Shown here piece after piece: positions 26,005-33,113 of a stretch of 33,113 nucleotides of DNA (the first letter of the stretch is position 1; every line of letters begins with the position of its first letter). The stretch spans positions 1-33,113 of the forward strand of contig NZ_BCUZ01000024.1 in assembly GCF_001591485.1 (NCBI RefSeq), given 5' to 3'. Both the position numbers and the translations under genes were made by a program. This stretch comes from Neobacillus fumarioli NBRC 102428. GTDB taxonomy: Bacteria > Bacillota > Bacilli > Bacillales > Cytobacillaceae. The notes under the pieces are model-generated. The model was not told the DNA's origin and ran no database searches. It was given only the letters and a program-made list of their open reading frames with translations.

Positions 26005-26043
26005 AATGAAAAAAAGAACTCCAAGTGATTTACTTAGTGTTCT
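26005..26043 (-). terminator. riboswitch expression-platform terminator upstream of kimA
   Basis: Minus strand AGAACACTAAGT, loop AAATC, ACTTGGAGTTCT, then seven T. It lies 32 nt after the aptamer and 40 nt before the kimA start, so it is a regulated leader terminator that closes when c-di-AMP is bound. Confidence 0.8.
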
Positions 26044-26074
26044 CAATAAACAAAAAAGTAAACCTCCTCTCTAA

Positions 26075-26189
26075 ACGCCTGCGGAGTTAGCTGTCGGATT
26101 CGGACCTAAAGAATAGCCCTACCTAAAAAAGGATACACCCCAAGTACAAATGTACAATCATGGTTCCCCCGCTCCAATGGATTAGGCGT
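26075..26189 (-). promoter_or_regulatory. c-di-AMP (ydaO/yuaA) riboswitch aptamer
   Basis: P1 is ACGCCT (26184-26189) with AGGCGT (26075-26080). Inside are the conserved GAGCGGGGGAACCA, TTGGGGTG, AGGTAGGGCTATTC and CCGACAGCTAACTCCGC segments in the family order. It senses c-di-AMP and turns kimA off when the nucleotide (and therefore K+) is high. Confidence 0.93.
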
Positions 26190-26219
26190 GTACAGGTTTA
26201 AATTAAATTAATAATGAAA

Positions 26220-26248
26220 AATATAGCTCTACGGTGAAAATTTGTAAA
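26220..26248 (-). promoter_or_regulatory. sigma-A promoter of the kimA riboswitch transcript
   Basis: Minus strand TTTACA, 17 nt, TATATT, about 30 nt before aptamer stem P1. Confidence 0.55.
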
Positions 26249-26369
26249 GAGTTATGTTATAAATATTTCATTCTCTTTCTTTATTTGTAATTTTCCGATA
26301 GTAAGGAGTAGCAAAATGCCAACCTTCCATAAATTTAGGCCATAGATTTGGTCGGCTTCTGATTGCTAA

Positions 26370-26480
26370 GGATATGAAAGACAAAACTCGGTTATGCAAC
26401 CAGAGAGTTGTCCTTCATCCGGGTTATAAGGACAAAATCAAGGTTCCGTAACAAATAAAATGTCCTTCATCCAGGACAGG
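26370..26480. repeat. cluster of degenerate intergenic palindromic repeats (GTCCTTCATCC units)
   Basis: In the gene-free stretch 26250-26500, GTCCTTCATCC occurs twice (from about 26411 and 26462), each followed by a reverse-complement AAGGAC or AGGACA, giving small hairpins (TGTCCT-TCATCC-AGGACA is perfect). A third weaker copy (AAAGACAAAACTCGGTTATG) precedes them. No ORF is present. Too few and too irregular for CRISPR. Confidence 0.5.
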
Positions 26481-26498
26481 TTAGCACCCCATAAGAAA

Positions 26499-26525
26499 AC
26501 CCGTGATCATCATCACGGGTAGGTT
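26499..26525 (-). terminator. intrinsic terminator after sbcC
   Basis: ACCCGTGAT-GATG-ATCACGGGT on the minus strand, then TTTC; 9 nt beyond the sbcC stop. Perfect stem, short T-run. Confidence 0.7.
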
Positions 26526-26529
26526 TCAT

Positions 26530-29500
26530 TTAATTTGTAAACACAAATTCCGTTCTACTTCCTGTTTGTCCTGCTATGACTTCGAGTCTGGCATCGATCC
26601 GTTCCTTTAATTCTGGTACGTGTGAGATGATGCCAACTAGGCGCCCGCTGCTTTGGATATCGATCAATGATTCAATTGCCTGATCTAATGATTCAGGATC
26701 AAGTGTACCAAATCCTTCATCGATGAACATCGTTTCCAATGATACACCGCCGGCATAATTTTGTACGACATCAGAGAGACCTAATGCGAGCGATAAAGCT
26801 GCCTTGAAACTCTCGCCGCCTGATAACGTCTTGACATGACGCTCCTGTCCTGTATATTGGTCAAACACGAGCAATTCCAAACCGCTTTGGGCATTTCCTT
26901 TAGCTTTATCTGTTTTCCGTAGCAATTGGAACCGGCCTGACGTCATTTTTCTTAATCGTATGTTCGCTTCTTGTAAAATATCATCCAAAAACGCTGCCAA
27001 CACATAGCGTTCAAAAGTGATTTTGAAATTATTCTGCCCCCTTGTAATTTCATAAAGATGGCCAATCAGCTTATACCTATCTTCTAGCACTTTCATCTGT
27101 TCGTTTAAGATGTTCATCCGCTCAAAAACTTCTTCATTATCCCGTTTTTTTACAAAAAAGTCTGTGTGCTGGCAATTAAGAGTTTCTATTTCTTCTCCGA
27201 GTTGTTCAATTGCAGCTTTCAATCCGACAACGTCTGGAATCTTTACATCCCTCAATTGATCTGTTAACTCGTTCAATCGATCGGTAACCGAACGTAATTC
27301 CTCCCGAAAGCTGCGGATTTCCCCTTCAAGCTGGCTGATCTCCTGTTCTGTAAGCTTTGCTTCCGCATAAATCTTATAGTTTTCAAACCCTTGCTTCGTT
27401 AGGTTATGTTTAAAAATTTCACGTTCCGTATTTAGTTCCTGCTGTTTGTTTGCGAAAATTTTTTCCGCCTCCAACAATCTTGCGGATTCTGCAGCCTGCT
27501 TTTGCTTCACGTCTTGAAGACCCTCCTGTGCATTCTCCAGCTGATCGATTAACTGTTTGTGGAACTTACGGGCCATTTTAAGTCTATTTTCAAATTCTGC
27601 TTCTGAGCGGAGATTTTCCGGAATAACCATTAACATACGATCAAGATTCGTTTTCTTTTCCGTAAATTGTATGGTTAATTCCGTAACTTTGTCAGCCGCA
27701 GCTTGACCGGACTTTTGCAGATCCAATTTTTCTGCTTCTTTTTTCTCGATTTTCTTCTTTATTTGATCAAACTTTTGAATTTGATCGGCCAAGTGACCTT
27801 GATCTTTCGCTAGATTGTTTCTTGCAGAAGTGACCTCTAATTTAACGTCAAATAAATCGTTTTCTGTAAAATCTGGCCTGTCAGAAATAATTTCTTCGAA
27901 CACTTCCTGAAGGGCTTCCTTTTGAATTTTCTCAGCAGATTGAGCCTGATAAAGTTTGGCCTCGTCCGCTGATTTTTCCTTTTCCCATCTTTCTGCTTGT
28001 AGTTTGGCGGCCTTCAGATCCTCCTCGCTTGGGATCTTTTCATCAGTCCTAAGAGCCGGTGCAGGATGATGTTCGGAACCGCAGACGGGGCAAGCTTCTC
28101 CAACCCGCAGTTTTGCGGCTAACAGCGAGGCCTGTCCATGTAACCATTTTTGTTCCAGATTCTCCACTAATGCTTTTGCATCCATCAATCTTGCTACCGT
28201 ATTTTCATAGCGTTTCGTGATCAACTGTAGATTTTGTTCTGCTTTACGATGCCGACCTAACAGTGTTTCATATTTTTCCAGACGGACAATCTCATTTTCC
28301 AGCTTTTCTATCAACCTAACATTTTCTGAATATTTCAGTTTGCTATCTTCAATTTGTTCTTTTTGCTCATGCAGAATTCTCAGTTGCTGTTCGGCTTGTT
28401 TAACTGCAAAGTCTAATGATTGATGATTTTCTTTGGCGGTTCTTAAGGAGACATCCAAATGGGACACCTCATTTTGCAAAGCTGCTAACGAATAAACATC
28501 ATCTCTCATAGTGACTAAGCGATTGACTTCGGCTAGAGCTTTCTCACGTTCATCTTCCCGTTTCAGCTCTCTTTCCAGCTCATGTTCCTTTTGCATCGCT
28601 ACTCTCTCTAACTCTTCCACATTCTGTTTGATAAAGCGCACATTATTTTCAGCTTGATCTAATTCCTTTTTCAAACGATGGCACAGCTCTTCCTGTTTGG
28701 CCAAAAGAGCAGCTTTTTGCGCACGCTGAACCTTTAGATCTTTATGATGAAACAAATCGGTCTGTGATTCTAAGACTGCTTTATTCCTCGTGAGTTCTTC
28801 TTGTTGTTTCATCTGTTTCAAAATTACCTCAGCTTCAATTAACCAGGTTTTAAGCTGATCTTGCTCCGTTTTTTTCGTAACCAATTGAGTTTTCAAGTGG
28901 CTCAGCTGTTCTCCCATACTTAAAATTTCAGCCTTGAGCAAAGGCATGATGATCGTATCATTCACACTTTCTTGAGCAAGACACTCTTTAAGTTCGGGAT
29001 TTATGACAGCATGAATCCGTCGAATGGCTTCATTCCGGTTCTTCACCTGTTCTTCAACTGATGATTTTAATTCTGTTGCCTCTTCCTTCAGTTTTTCTTC
29101 AATTAACTTATAAACTTGTGTATGAAAAAGCCGCTGCAAAATTTGCTCTTTATCCTTACTATCAGACGTTAACAGTTTCCGGAATTCTCCTTGAGGAATC
29201 ATTATAATTTGTCGAAATTGACTGGCGTCCATCAGCATGATTTCCTTAATTTTCTCTTCTACATCGTTTACTTTGGAAGCAAGCAGCTTTTTCTCCCCTT
29301 GATTATCGAGAATATACAGTTCCGCTTTAGCACCAACTTGTGTATAACCCTCACCTTTTTCTTTCTTTTTTAATTGCTGAGGAGACCTCGTGATGGAATA
29401 CACTTTATTTCTTAATGAAAAATCAAGCGAAACCTCTGTTAACAGGTCTTCACGGGCAAATTGGCTGCGAAGTTCCGGTCCGTTTCGATCTTCACCGCTG

Positions 29501-29667
29501 GCTTTTCCATATATCGCATAACTGATGGCGTCAAAAATCGTTGTTTTACCTGATCCGGTTTTCCCAGAAATGACAAACATCGTGCGATTGCCAAGCGCTG
29601 TAAAATCAATGATTTCTGTGTCGGCATATGGACCAAACGCCTTCATCGTTAACTTTAACGGCCTCAT
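26530..29667 (-). CDS. sbcC: SbcC, ATPase subunit of the SbcCD (Rad50/Mre11-like) nuclease
   Basis: 1045 residues. The N-terminal ATPase lobe has Walker A GKTGSGKTT (about 34-42) and the Q-loop (MIPQGEFRKLL). Long coiled coils (about 180-880) are split by the zinc hook CPVCGSEHHPAP. The C-terminal lobe has the signature LSGGESFKAALSLALGLSD and Walker B MFIDEGFGTLD. With SbcD it cleaves hairpins, cruciforms and protein-blocked DNA ends. ATG with AAGGAGG inside the end of sbcD; start and upstream stop are 1 nt apart, so they are coupled. Confidence 0.96.
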   Translation of the reverse strand: MRPLKLTMKAFGPYADTEIIDFTALGNRTMFVISGKTGSGKTTIFDAISYAIYGKASGEDRNGPELRSQFAREDLLTEVSLDFSLRNKVYSITRSPQQLKKKEKGEGYTQVGAKAELYILDNQGEKKLLASKVNDVEEKIKEIMLMDASQFRQIIMIPQGEFRKLLTSDSKDKEQILQRLFHTQVYKLIEEKLKEEATELKSSVEEQVKNRNEAIRRIHAVINPELKECLAQESVNDTIIMPLLKAEILSMGEQLSHLKTQLVTKKTEQDQLKTWLIEAEVILKQMKQQEELTRNKAVLESQTDLFHHKDLKVQRAQKAALLAKQEELCHRLKKELDQAENNVRFIKQNVEELERVAMQKEHELERELKREDEREKALAEVNRLVTMRDDVYSLAALQNEVSHLDVSLRTAKENHQSLDFAVKQAEQQLRILHEQKEQIEDSKLKYSENVRLIEKLENEIVRLEKYETLLGRHRKAEQNLQLITKRYENTVARLMDAKALVENLEQKWLHGQASLLAAKLRVGEACPVCGSEHHPAPALRTDEKIPSEEDLKAAKLQAERWEKEKSADEAKLYQAQSAEKIQKEALQEVFEEIISDRPDFTENDLFDVKLEVTSARNNLAKDQGHLADQIQKFDQIKKKIEKKEAEKLDLQKSGQAAADKVTELTIQFTEKKTNLDRMLMVIPENLRSEAEFENRLKMARKFHKQLIDQLENAQEGLQDVKQKQAAESARLLEAEKIFANKQQELNTEREIFKHNLTKQGFENYKIYAEAKLTEQEISQLEGEIRSFREELRSVTDRLNELTDQLRDVKIPDVVGLKAAIEQLGEEIETLNCQHTDFFVKKRDNEEVFERMNILNEQMKVLEDRYKLIGHLYEITRGQNNFKITFERYVLAAFLDDILQEANIRLRKMTSGRFQLLRKTDKAKGNAQSGLELLVFDQYTGQERHVKTLSGGESFKAALSLALGLSDVVQNYAGGVSLETMFIDEGFGTLDPESLDQAIESLIDIQSSGRLVGIISHVPELKERIDARLEVIAGQTGSRTEFVFTN

Positions 29668-29668
29668 T

Positions 29669-30811
29669 TTACTGCCCCCTCCTTAGAACTTTTTCAATAA
29701 TCCCAGCCATTAGTTCTTTTTTGTCGGGTGTAAATTCAGAAGTGGTCATTTCAGTATAGAATTGTTCAAATAAGTCAATCTCGGATTTTTTTTCACTGCG
29801 GACGGCATTAAAGGATTGTTTTTTCTTTGAGTCTGTTAATTCTAATTTTCGTTCTAAGTGGAGAACATTTGGATACACTTGCCGTAATTTATTGATCGGA
29901 TCAATTAATGCTCCTTCATCTAGCAGGGTAATTTTTAAATAATCATCAACCTGCTGTTTTTCATAAAATCCCGGGTCGAGCAATTCCTCCAAATACCCCT
30001 CAAGTTCCCTCATATCATGCTTTGGTGTTAACGAACGATAGCGGTGGGTAAAGTTTCCTTTTTCATCCATCTCAATAACAGAAATAGACTTACGCTGTTT
30101 CGCTTCGGAGAAAGAATACTTTAACAGCGAACCAGAATATTTCACTTTGTCGTGACGAATGGCGTCAGGGCTGTGCAAATGACCTAATGCCGTATAAGAG
30201 AACGGTTCGAAAAGACTAGCTTCCACACAACCGGACCCGCCGACTGATAATGTCCGTTCAGAATCGGACGTTGATCCACCTAAGACAAAAGCATGTCCAA
30301 CCAATACATTCGGTTCATTCGGATTGAAAGAAGTCTCCTCAATTTTTCCAATCAGTGCCTTCATCGCCTCCTGATGGGTATGTATAGAATCGTCATCAAG
30401 TAGCTGTCGGACAACACCGGGTTCTGCATATGGCACAAGATAGAAGTTGACTCCGCTTATGCGAACAGGATCAAAACAATCTGTTAGTTTTCCAGATAGA
30501 TAGAACTGATTGAATTTATACCATGAACTTCCAAATGAAAGGCGTTCGGCGCTGTCATGATTTCCGGCTATGGCGACAATTGGGGTTCTCAGTTCAACGT
30601 TCATTCTAAACAACATTTCATCAAGCAATTCGACAGCTTCTGTCGGCGGGACTGACCGGTCATAAAGATCACCTGCAATCACAATGGCATCAGGTTTCTC
30701 TTCCTCGATTACTTCAATAAACTGTTCCAGCACATACCGCTGGCTTTCGGTCATATAAATGCCATGTACTAATTTCCCTAAATGCCAATCGGCAGTATGA
30801 ATAAATTTCAT
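29669..30811 (-). CDS. sbcD: SbcD, Mre11-like nuclease subunit
   Basis: 380 residues. The five phosphoesterase motifs are present: FIHTADWHLGK (metal-binding Asp and His), IVIAGDLYDR, IAGNHDSAERL, LVGHAFV and ALGHLHSPD. A capping domain makes up the C-terminus. It is an Mn2+-dependent exo/endonuclease that works with SbcC. I chose the ATG at 30811 (GAGGTG 7 nt upstream, normal family N-terminus); the open frame continues 40 codons further upstream but that part is hydrophobic, unrelated and lacks an SD. Confidence 0.95.
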   Translation of the reverse strand: MKFIHTADWHLGKLVHGIYMTESQRYVLEQFIEVIEEEKPDAIVIAGDLYDRSVPPTEAVELLDEMLFRMNVELRTPIVAIAGNHDSAERLSFGSSWYKFNQFYLSGKLTDCFDPVRISGVNFYLVPYAEPGVVRQLLDDDSIHTHQEAMKALIGKIEETSFNPNEPNVLVGHAFVLGGSTSDSERTLSVGGSGCVEASLFEPFSYTALGHLHSPDAIRHDKVKYSGSLLKYSFSEAKQRKSISVIEMDEKGNFTHRYRSLTPKHDMRELEGYLEELLDPGFYEKQQVDDYLKITLLDEGALIDPINKLRQVYPNVLHLERKLELTDSKKKQSFNAVRSEKKSEIDLFEQFYTEMTTSEFTPDKKELMAGIIEKVLRRGQ

Positions 30812-30929
30812 CAATTTCACCTCGGGTTTTTCAGGTACTATTATTATATCAAAGGTTGATTGGAGAAAAATTTGAAAACCAAATGAATAGTGGAAAAATG
30901 AGGATAAGGTCCATAAAACAGCTGAGAAC

Positions 30930-30964
30930 ATGTAAAAACAGCCCGGTACAAGTACCGGACTGTT
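30930..30964 (-). terminator. intrinsic terminator of the cold shock gene
   Basis: Minus strand AACAGTCCGGTAC, TT, GTACCGGGCTGTT (one G-T wobble), then TTT. Lies about 16 nt after the csp stop codon. Confidence 0.85.
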
Positions 30965-30979
30965 ATAGACGATAAGAAA

Positions 30980-31180
30980 TTACTTCTTAATTACGTTAGC
31001 AGCTTGTGGTCCACGAGCTCCTTCAACAACATCAAAAGAAACTTCTTGACCTTCTTCTAAAGTTTTGAAACCATCAGTTTGGATAGCAGAGTAATGAACG
31101 AATACGTCGTTACCATCTTCTCCTTCGATGAATCCGAAGCCCTTTTCTGAGTTAAACCATTTAACTTTACCGTTTTTCAT
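30980..31180 (-). CDS. cold shock protein, CspA/CspB family
   Basis: 66 residues: a single OB-fold cold shock domain with RNP1 KGFGFI and RNP2 VFVHYSAI, ending [12 protein letters not shown]. It binds single-stranded RNA/DNA and keeps mRNA unfolded. The ATG at 31180 gives the family N-terminus ([10 protein letters not shown]) and has AGGAGG 10 nt upstream. A reading frame open nine codons further upstream covers the SD itself and is not the start. The long leader is typical of cold-induced csp genes. Confidence 0.95.
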   Translation of the reverse strand: MKNGKVKWFNSEKGFGFIEGEDGNDVFVHYSAIQTDGFKTLEEGQEVSFDVVEGARGPQAANVIKK

Positions 31181-31333
31181 TAAAAAAAATCCTCCTATTG
31201 GCCCCAAAAAAGCCAGTTAAAAATTCACCAAATTACAACGTTGATAGCTTTTCTTCATTACCTCATCCAAACATCGGTTGAAACTTTGAATAAGCTTGTA
31301 ATAAAAACCTAATCACGTGCAACGGCTGATTTA

Positions 31334-31362
31334 AATTTAACATTAATTAGGCTGAATGTCAA
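31334..31362 (-). promoter_or_regulatory. sigma-A promoter of the cold shock gene
   Basis: Minus strand TTGACA, 17 nt, TAAATT. It predicts a leader of about 145 nt before the ATG, in keeping with the long structured 5' UTRs of csp mRNAs. This is the main content of the gene-free stretch 31181-31430. Confidence 0.65.
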
Positions 31363-31436
31363 GTTAGTATCAAAGAAAAAAATGACAATACTTCTAGATA
31401 AAAAGTATGAGTAAAATTTATGTGGGCAAAATTTAA

Positions 31437-31484
31437 CCCCTTCATGTGGTGAGGGATCGGTAGATCGCTCACCACATGAAGGGG
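31437..31484. repeat. large hairpin upstream of the ISLre2-type transposase
   Basis: CCCCTTCATGTGGTGAG (31437-31453) and its exact complement (31468-31484) flank a loop that adds GATC-GGTA-GATC, giving 17 bp, one mismatch and 4 bp more. There is no T-run on either side. It is probably part of the IS and may block incoming transcription. Confidence 0.8.
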
Positions 31485-31529
31485 CCACCAAGCGAAGCGC
31501 GGTAGTTAATAAGCAAATAACATGAAAAA

Positions 31530-31591
31530 GAGGGTTACTCCTTGGTAGAATCTTAGTCGACCAAAACCAGATCACAAAGGAGGAAACCCTC
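31530..31591 (+). promoter_or_regulatory. RBS-sequestering hairpin in the transposase leader
   Basis: GAGGGTT (31530-31536) pairs with AACCCTC (31585-31591) and CTCCTT (31538-31543) with AAGGAG (31577-31582). The strand that ends at the ATG contains the Shine-Dalgarno AAGGAGG, so the SD is buried in a 13-bp stem with a small internal loop. Confidence 0.7.
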
Positions 31592-32933
31592 ATGCAAAAG
31601 AATAACATAGAATATCTGAATTTAAAACAGATTGAGCAATTAGTTTGGAGGCAATTACAGGAAACCTTCTCAGAGGTTATGAAGACTCTTTTAGAGGATA
31701 TGGACAAACAAATTGCCCAGGAACGTAATAAAAAGCGTTATCGTCTAGTCGATAAGCGTACCACTACTTTAGTCAGTCTTTTTGGGGAAATTGAGCTGGA
31801 ACGCAATTATTACCGTGACAGAGAGAAAGGCGAATATGTCTATCTCCTTGATCGCTATTTAGAGTTTGAGGGGGCAGGCACCTTCAGCTCGCTGATTGAG
31901 GAAGCAGCCCTAGAACTTGCCATTACAGGGCATCTTACCGAAAGGCCGCAGACTCACTTGAAACACTCTTAGGCTACCGTGTTATCAGTCATGAAGCTAT
32001 ACGTCAACACCTGTTACAGGTTGTCAGTATTCCTAAAGAGCGTCAGCCTGTACACCGTCCTGTCTTATTCGTGGAGGTGGACGGTATATACGTGAAACGT
32101 CAGGGAAAAGGAAAAAAAGGCAAGGAAGAAAAAATATCAGCGGTTCATCAGGGATGGGAAATCAACCGAAAACGAGTGAGTTTGAAAGAAAAACGCCATT
32201 TTATACATCGCGGGAACCAGCCCTTTTGGGAGGTATTTGAGGACTTTCTCATTGAAAACTTTGAGTATGACCCAACTGTCCATAAGCTGGTGATAAACGG
32301 GGATGGAGCCGTTTGGATCACAGCCTGTCGAGACCATTTTAAAGATAGGGCATTCTTTTTGATTGATCGCTTCCATGTGGCACGGGATATTCGCAGCCTG
32401 TTCCGTAAACACCCTCGTTATCGCCAGATGCAAAAGGCACTCGCACCTATGACAGCCAGAAATTACTGACAGAGTTAAACAATGCCGTTGGGACACTTGA
32501 GACGGAGGATCAGGAAGAACGACTAGACCAACTGATTCGACAGTTAGAAAAGTATCCTGAAGCCCTGGGAGATTACAGGAAGTGGCTTAAAGAAAATGGG
32601 ATCGACACGAACGGGATGCGTCCAATGGGGAGTGCCGAGGGAACAATGAGTGTCTTCGCAAAAAGACTAAAAAATGGACGAAGCTGGGCGGAAAAAGGCG
32701 TAAGCGCCTTGATCACCGGATTGGTGGCTTACCTCGATAATTTGGCTTTGAAAACTCTATTCGGGAGAGTCGAAAGATGGACAGAAACCACAAAAGAAAA
32801 GACCCCGCCAAGGCACTACGTAGAAAAGGTTACAAGAACAATTGGTGAAGCTACAAGAGACAATCTATTGTACCTAAAAGGCAAGGCGAATATTCCAATG
32901 TACAAAGCGTTAAAGGTGTTGGTCGGTTTTTAA
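31592..32933 (+). pseudogene. ISLre2-family (UPF0236) transposase gene with two frameshifts
   Basis: Three frames together cover a near full-length ISLre2 transposase of about 447 residues. Frame 1 (31592 on) holds the N-terminal region ending in EEAALELAITG. Near 31931 a one-base deletion breaks it; the next frame continues SYRKAADSLETLLGYRVISHEAIRQH and the catalytic-region block FVEVDGIYVKRQ ... GDGAVWI ... DRFHVARD. A second one-base deletion near 32440 shifts to a third frame with YDSQKLLTELNNAV ... GSAEGTMSVFAKRLKNGRSW ... to the stop at 32933. The transposase is inactive unless frameshifted. The outer ends of the element are not resolved; 32934-33113 is AT-rich with a small AATCCG-CTTT-CGGATT hairpin and no gene. 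Confidence 0.88.
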
Positions 32934-33113
32934 AAAAGGCAAATTTTTTATCAAGGAATACTCTAAAACAATGAATCCGCTTTCGGATTAAAGGGTAAAA
33001 AAATGCTTACAAATGCTTGACTCAAACAGTTTTCATAGAACTTTTGACACTACCAAAACTTTATTCTATTATTTCACAATATTCCAATATTTACAATTCA
33101 TTTAAATAGCAAA

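Noticed and set aside
26360-26490. CRISPR array
   Set aside because: Repeats are short, palindromic, irregularly spaced and only two to three in number, with no cas genes.
30812-30931. A 40-residue N-terminal extension of SbcD
   Set aside because: No SD at the upstream start, composition unlike the family, and the ATG at 30811 has GAGGTG and the standard N-terminus.
31181-31207. A nine-residue extension of the cold shock protein
   Set aside because: It would translate the AGGAGG ribosome binding site; the family starts at the ATG at 31180.
31309-31707. Minus-strand frame across the csp promoter, the large hairpin and the transposase start
   Set aside because: It runs antisense through the hairpin and the well-supported transposase N-terminus; low-complexity, no SD.
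32934-33113. Right terminal repeat of the ISLre2 element
   Set aside because: I could not find a convincing inverted match between this AT-rich stretch and the left flank, so the element ends are left open.

Overview
The window looks like the chromosome of a low-GC, endospore-former-type Firmicute (Bacillaceae; Bacillus/Neobacillus-like). The reasons are strong AGGAGG-type ribosome binding sites, frequent TTG/GTG starts, sigma-A and ECF (SigW-like) promoters, a proline T-box, a ydaO-type c-di-AMP riboswitch, a MntR-like operator, and proteins typical of Bacillus. The species cannot be told from the sequence alone.

Layout. 1-5 kb (all minus strand): a secreted His-rich protein, an ABC-2 exporter pair with an SGNH hydrolase, and a DedA-PAP2 fusion membrane protein. 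5-6.8 kb: archaeal/eukaryal-type prolyl-tRNA synthetase behind a T-box leader and tandem promoters. 6.86-8.5 kb (plus): a decayed GT2-GtrA gene (5' truncation and one frameshift) followed by an intact lysophospholipid-acyltransferase-like ORF. 8.6-13.5 kb (minus): a YknXYZ/MacB-type tripartite ABC system (adaptor, ATPase, permease), then an OmpR-type response regulator and its histidine kinase. 13.7-17.3 kb (plus): a MarR regulator and a large MMPL exporter, with a consensus promoter and a perfect 19-nt operator palindrome. 17.4-18.4 kb (minus): an LD-carboxypeptidase and a possible 43-residue ORF. 18.6-20.0 kb (plus): a TerD-zinc ribbon-TerB fusion behind a near-perfect SigW-type promoter. 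20-22 kb (minus): selB, the selenocysteine elongation factor, with no selA, selC or selD recognised nearby. 22.2-23.5 kb (plus): mntH with a MntR-like box. 23.55-24.04 kb: an internally deleted IS3-family element lying inside the loop of what appears to be the shared mntH/kimA terminator. 24-26.2 kb (minus): kimA under a c-di-AMP riboswitch. 26.5-30.8 kb (minus): sbcC and sbcD. 31 kb: a cold shock gene. 31.6-32.9 kb (plus): an ISLre2-family transposase gene broken by two single-base deletions.

How the parts fit. Most loci handle envelope or ion stress: K+ (KimA), Mn2+ (MntH), envelope efflux (MMPL, YknXYZ-like, ABC-2), peptidoglycan recycling (LD-carboxypeptidase), and a TerD-type stress protein that looks ECF-controlled. 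Several transcription units end in shared bidirectional hairpins between convergent genes. Points most worth a second look are the TerD-ZnR-TerB fusion with its ECF promoter, the DedA-PAP2 fusion whose phosphatase half has lost its catalytic histidines, the isolated selB, the terminator split by a MITE-like IS3 derivative, and the RBS-sequestering hairpin ahead of the ISLre2 transposase. No clearly new multi-gene defence or biosynthetic system is visible.
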